DNA from: Chelativorans sp. Marseille-P2723 | GTDB lineage: Bacteria > Pseudomonadota > Alphaproteobacteria > Rhizobiales > Rhizobiaceae | Reading direction: 5' to 3' | NCBI RefSeq assembly: GCF_902809845.1 | Contig: NZ_CADDWI010000009.1 | Coordinates: forward strand, 1-64,000 | Length of the DNA stretch: 64,000 nt | Shown: piece by piece, positions 60,741-64,000 of the stretch | Numbering within the stretch: position 1 is the stretch's first letter | Layout: every line of letters starts with the position of its first letter | Program-made: the position numbers and the translations under genes | The notes under the pieces: model-generated | Told to the model about the DNA's origin: nothing | What the model saw: only the letters and a program-made list of their open reading frames with translations | Databases searched by the model: none

Positions 60741-61760
60741 CTAGGCGGCGCCGATCCGCAGCAGGTCATGAAGGTGGATGATGCCCACCGGCTTTTCGCC
60801 CTCCACCACCATAAGGTTGGTGATGGCCGATGAATTGATGATCTGCAGCGCCGCCACCGCTAATGTGTCCGGCCCAATGGTCTTGGGCGCTCTGGTCATG
60901 ACTTCGTCAACGGTCATCGCAAGAATGTCGCTGTCCATGTGGCGCCGCAAGTCGCCATCGGTAACGATGCCGATCAAACACTCTTCCTCATCGATGACGC
61001 CCACACAGCCGAAGCCTTTGCGGGAGATCTCTAAAATGGCGCCCCGCATCCCGGAACCGGCCGGAACAAGCGGTATGCGATCGCCACTGTGCATGATGTC
61101 TCGCACATGGGTGAGCTTGGCACCCAGTTGCCCGCCCGGGTGGAACGTGCGGAAATGATCGGCGGTGAAGCCGCGCGCCTCCAGCAGGGCGACGGAAAGA
61201 GCGTCGCCAATCACAAGCTGAAGAAGGGTAGAAGTAGTCGGTGCAAGACCGTGCGGGCAAGCTTCCGGCACCTCCGGCAGGGCAAGCACCACATTCGCTT
61301 CACGGGCGAGCGTGGACGTTTTTCCCGAGGTGATGGCAATCAGCGGAATAGAAAAGCGGCGCGCATAGGCGACAATACCCTTAAGTTCCGCGGTCTCGCC
61401 TGACCATGAAAGCGCGAGAATGGCATCGTCGCGCGTGATCATCCCCAAGTCGCCGTGGTTGGCTTCCGCCGGGTGCACGAAGAAGGAGGGCGTACCCGTA
61501 GAGGAAAGGGTGGCGGCCGTCTTGGAGCCGATATGGCCGCTTTTGCCAACTCCCGTAACAATAACCCGGCCGGAAATACTGGCGATCAGCTCCACAGCCT
61601 TGGCAAACGGCCCTGAAAGCCCGTCATCCAGCGATTTGGAAAGCGTGGCAAGCGCTGCCTGCTCGGCCTTGAGCGTGCGCACGGCCGAAGCAATGGTCTC
61701 CTGCGGATCGGGTTTACTGTTCGATCGGCTCAACATGGAGGATGCGCTTAACGCTTTCAT
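60741..61760 (-). CDS. kdsD: Arabinose-5-phosphate isomerase (KpsF/GutQ/KdsD)
   Basis: 339 residues from ATG 61760 (MKALSASSMLSRSN). Interconverts ribulose 5-phosphate and arabinose 5-phosphate, the first step to KDO for lipopolysaccharide. The SIS domain (about 40-190) shows GVGKSGHIGSKTAATLSSTGTP, HPAEANHGDLGM and SWSGETAEL; the C-terminal half has two CBS domains (MHSGDRIPLVPAG and so on, then VDEVMTRAPKTIGP) that probably sense nucleotide or sugar. GKSGHIG is the KpsF/KdsD signature. It is convergent with nfeD (11 bp apart) and divergent from the barrel gene. Acts in cytoplasmic LPS precursor supply. Confidence 0.94.
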   Translation of the reverse strand: MKALSASSMLSRSNSKPDPQETIASAVRTLKAEQAALATLSKSLDDGLSGPFAKAVELIASISGRVIVTGVGKSGHIGSKTAATLSSTGTPSFFVHPAEANHGDLGMITRDDAILALSWSGETAELKGIVAYARRFSIPLIAITSGKTSTLAREANVVLALPEVPEACPHGLAPTTSTLLQLVIGDALSVALLEARGFTADHFRTFHPGGQLGAKLTHVRDIMHSGDRIPLVPAGSGMRGAILEISRKGFGCVGVIDEEECLIGIVTDGDLRRHMDSDILAMTVDEVMTRAPKTIGPDTLAVAALQIINSSAITNLMVVEGEKPVGIIHLHDLLRIGAA

Positions 61761-61885
61761 TGCGATGTGTCCACATTGTTTCACGATCCTGCTGCGCCAC
61801 CGATTCTCAACCTTGTATTAACCACCAGCATTTACCGATCGGTTACCAAGTGCGGCAGGCGGAGCCGCGAAGGGTTCGGGTGGCG

Positions 61886-63517
61886 ATGTCGCGTGTCTGC
61901 TTCAATGAGGAACACAAGCTGCGATTAGCCTCGTTTCTAACCGGGGCAGCGGTACTCATCGCGGTAGCTCCTGCGGCAAGCCAGGAAGCGGGGTTGCGCG
62001 GTGCGGTTTCCGAGGCGGAAGTGACGAGCAGGCTTGTCGCGCAGGGCGCCGCTGGCATCTCCAGCCCCCCTTACCAACCCATCACCCCCGCCCCGCCTGA
62101 CAGCAGCCTTTTTCCTAATGCCGCTTCAGACCCCTTCGCTTCCTTCAATGCACCACCGGCCGCACGACCACCCTCCACGGCAACGGAGAGGGCCCGCCGT
62201 CGCGAACAGGACGGGGCTGATCAAGAAAGGTTACAGCCCGTAGCCGAGCAGCAAATCGACGATCTGCCCACCGGCAACACCCGCGCTGTCATTGTGGATG
62301 CGCTTGCACCGTCCGGTACCGAGGTCCCGGCCAGGCTGAACCAGCCTGCCACGCCCATCGAGGGGCTTCCGCGACGATGGGAGGAAGCTCCATATGCCCC
62401 CAGTGGCCTACGGATCGGTACCTTCGTCCTTATTCCCCAGCTTGAGCAGGGGCTTACCTGGACCTCCAATGCGAGCGACACTCCCGGTGGCGATGAGGCG
62501 CTGATGTCGGAAACCTCCTTGCGGCTCGGGGCGGCATCCGACTGGTCGCGCCACAGCGCCAGCGCAAACGCCTTCGGAACAATCCGCAGGTCGCTCTCCG
62601 GCGACGAGATTTCGGAAGCGGAAGGGGGCGCGGATGTGCGCTTGGACGTCGACATATCCGAGTCAATGCGGGGTACCGGCGCACTCGCCTATTCGGCGCG
62701 GCGCGAGGGGGCATCCTCGCCCGTCATCATCTCCGGCGTGGAGAAGCAACCTCTTCGTCACACCATCGAGGCCGCGCTGGGACTTGAACGGTCGCTTGGG
62801 CCCGTTCGAATAGGGATGATTGGTGAAGTCCTGCGCAATCAGTTTGGCGATGCCAAGCTGGCAGGGGGCGGGAGGCTTTCACAGTCGGAACGCAACTCGA
62901 TTTTGGCTGTCGCCAGGCTTCGCAGCGGCTATGAAATATCGCCGGCGCTTATTCCCTTCGTGGAAGTTCAGGCGGGACGCCGCATTTATGACGATGAGCG
63001 CGATAGCGCCGGGTATGCACGCTCGGCGCTGCGGCTCGGCGCACGCGCAGGCATTGCGTTCGACCTTTCCGAAAAGCTGAACGGCGAAATTTCGGCGGGC
63101 TGGATCAGCGAAGATCTCGATGATGACAGGCTGCAGACAATTTCTGGCTTGGCGTTGGGCGCCATCCTTGCATGGTCACCGCAACGCGGAACCATCGTCA
63201 GCCTGAACGCGAACACTGTGGTGGAGGGCACCACAGCACCCGGAGAAAGCGGCTCACTTCTCCATTACGGCACGTTGGAGATGGAGCGTCAGTTGCGCTC
63301 TAACCTGACGGGCAATCTCGCGCTCGGATTGTCGTACCGCGATTATGCAGCTGGTGGACATGACCTGATCATGAGCGGCGAGGCCGGGCTGACCTGGTGG
63401 CTCAACCGCTATGCCGGCCTCACCAGCCGCGCTCGCCACGAGCGCCAGACCAGCAGCCTGCGCGGCCGGGAGTACGAGACGACCAGCGTCTTCATGGGCG
63501 TGCGGCTACAGCGATAG
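61886..63517 (+). CDS. Outer-membrane beta-barrel protein next to galU
   Basis: 543 residues from ATG 61886 (MSRVCFNEEHKL); GTG 61880 is a close alternative. A signal peptide (LASFLTGAAVLIAVAPAASQE) is followed by about 130 residues rich in Pro, Ala and Ser (low complexity), then a beta-barrel-type C-terminal half with alternating strands from residue 175 on, such as GTFVLIPQLEQGLTWTSNAS, up to the C-terminal MGVRLQR. It resembles the BBP2_2-type outer-membrane proteins that sit beside galU in Hyphomicrobiales. The neighbouring kdsD and galU both feed LPS or exopolysaccharide synthesis, so polysaccharide export or anchoring is a possibility. Not characterised. Confidence 0.78.
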   Translation: MSRVCFNEEHKLRLASFLTGAAVLIAVAPAASQEAGLRGAVSEAEVTSRLVAQGAAGISSPPYQPITPAPPDSSLFPNAASDPFASFNAPPAARPPSTATERARRREQDGADQERLQPVAEQQIDDLPTGNTRAVIVDALAPSGTEVPARLNQPATPIEGLPRRWEEAPYAPSGLRIGTFVLIPQLEQGLTWTSNASDTPGGDEALMSETSLRLGAASDWSRHSASANAFGTIRRSLSGDEISEAEGGADVRLDVDISESMRGTGALAYSARREGASSPVIISGVEKQPLRHTIEAALGLERSLGPVRIGMIGEVLRNQFGDAKLAGGGRLSQSERNSILAVARLRSGYEISPALIPFVEVQAGRRIYDDERDSAGYARSALRLGARAGIAFDLSEKLNGEISAGWISEDLDDDRLQTISGLALGAILAWSPQRGTIVSLNANTVVEGTTAPGESGSLLHYGTLEMERQLRSNLTGNLALGLSYRDYAAGGHDLIMSGEAGLTWWLNRYAGLTSRARHERQTSSLRGREYETTSVFMGVRLQR

Positions 63518-63537
63518 CTTCGCAACGCGCCAGCTTT

Positions 63538-64000
63538 CTACTCCTGATTGAGGAAGCTCCTCATGAAGCGGAGGACGTGAGGCTTCAGTTGCGGGCTGTC
63601 GAGGGCAAGGGCAAGATTGGCCTTGATGAAGCCTTCTGGTGAGCCGCAGTCGAAGGTGTTGCCCGTGAAGATGTGCGCATAGAAGGGCTGGGTCGCGTGC
63701 AGCCGCAGCATCGCGTCTGTGATCTGTATTTCTCCGCCCGCGCCGGTTTCCTGGTTTTCCAGCAGCGCAAAAATCTCGGGCTGCAGAATGTAACGGCCAT
63801 TGATGTAGAAGTTGGAAGGTGCGTCCTCCGGCTCCGGTTTTTCCACCATGGCGGTGATCTCAAACCCGGTATAGGCATCCTTGCCGCGGCCAACGATGCC
63901 GTATTTGTGCGTCTCCGTCGGATCACACTCCTCCACGGCCAGGATGTTGCCGCCGGTCTGCTCATAAAGCTCGACCATTTGTTTCATGCAGCCGGTTTCC
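63538..64000 (-). CDS. galU: UTP-glucose-1-phosphate uridylyltransferase, 5' end outside window
   Basis: The C-terminal 154 codons of GalU, which makes UDP-glucose from UTP and glucose 1-phosphate; the N-terminus lies beyond the right edge and the frame continues through position 64000. Recognisable pieces are KQMVELYEQTGGNILAVEE, KYGIVGRGKD, VEKPEPEDAPSNFYINGRYIL, GGEIQITDAMLRL and FDCGSPEGFIKANLALAL, where the Gly-Ser-Pro and Asn-Gly residues contact the sugar. UDP-glucose feeds glucan, LPS and exopolysaccharide synthesis and links this region to the KDO gene kdsD. The gene converges with the beta-barrel gene, 20 bp away. Confidence 0.95.
   Translation of the reverse strand, partial: ETGCMKQMVELYEQTGGNILAVEECDPTETHKYGIVGRGKDAYTGFEITAMVEKPEPEDAPSNFYINGRYILQPEIFALLENQETGAGGEIQITDAMLRLHATQPFYAHIFTGNTFDCGSPEGFIKANLALALDSPQLKPHVLRFMRSFLNQE

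Noticed and set aside
61834-61843. ACCGATCGGT palindrome between kdsD and the beta-barrel gene
   Set aside because: Only 10 bp, no second element, and such palindromes occur by chance in a G+C-rich region.
1-64000. tRNA, rRNA, IS elements, CRISPR arrays or prophage blocks
   Set aside because: All larger gaps were read and none showed a tRNA cloverleaf, a transposase with terminal repeats, or regular short repeats with spacers.

Overview
The window looks like chromosomal DNA of an alphaproteobacterium of the order Hyphomicrobiales (Rhizobiales), most likely near Phyllobacteriaceae/Brucellaceae. The basis is a Brucella-type Omp10 lipoprotein, an ornithine decarboxylase behind a long structured leader, a GGAAC-N16-CGTT general-stress promoter, and moderately high G+C. 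I saw no rRNA, tRNA, IS element, prophage block or CRISPR array. The exact genus cannot be fixed from sequence reading alone.

Layout. (1) 1-12792, minus strand: a six-gene alpha-glucan/trehalose operon, transcribed glgE, treS-maltokinase fusion, glgB, glgX, treZ, malQ (malQ runs off the left edge), mostly joined by ATGA overlaps. (2) 13151-22600, plus: two very large envelope genes, a 1589-residue exported repeat protein with DUF11-like repeats headed by calcium-loop-like motifs, and a 1243-residue outer-membrane beta-barrel protein, followed by a FAD-dependent amine-oxidase-like gene. (3) 23990-35180: small metabolic units, namely a GlcNAc-type kinase, an SCP2 protein, a NicO/RcnA-like metal exporter with its DUF1007 partner, a LysR regulator with an amidase, ornithine decarboxylase behind a roughly 440-nt leader (speF RNA candidate), two GNAT acetyltransferases, an SDR, an aminotransferase and an ArsC-like reductase. 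(4) 35244-40700, plus: a signalling operon of a triple-receiver hybrid kinase, a CheR-type methyltransferase and a REC-PAS-HWE kinase. (5) 40798-46429, minus: lytic transglycosylase, SLC13-type transporter, modABC. (6) 46789-52050: muramidase, KDPG aldolase, DUF882 peptidase-like protein and an orphan sigma-54 response regulator. (7) 52190-64000: oligopeptidase F, pabB, omp10, a 5'-nucleotidase with a LysM tail, hemH, SPFH/NfeD pair, kdsD, a beta-barrel protein, and the 3' end of galU.

How the genes work together. TreS-maltokinase turns trehalose into maltose 1-phosphate, GlgE polymerises it, and GlgB branches it. GlgX debranches it, TreZ (with a TreY outside the window) releases trehalose again, and MalQ recycles short maltooligosaccharides. 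A near-perfect EcfG promoter about 33 bp before glgE predicts that the whole cycle is switched on by the general stress response. The two large envelope genes look like a surface adhesin or scaffold plus its outer-membrane partner. They are the least explained genes here and the best candidate for an undescribed system.
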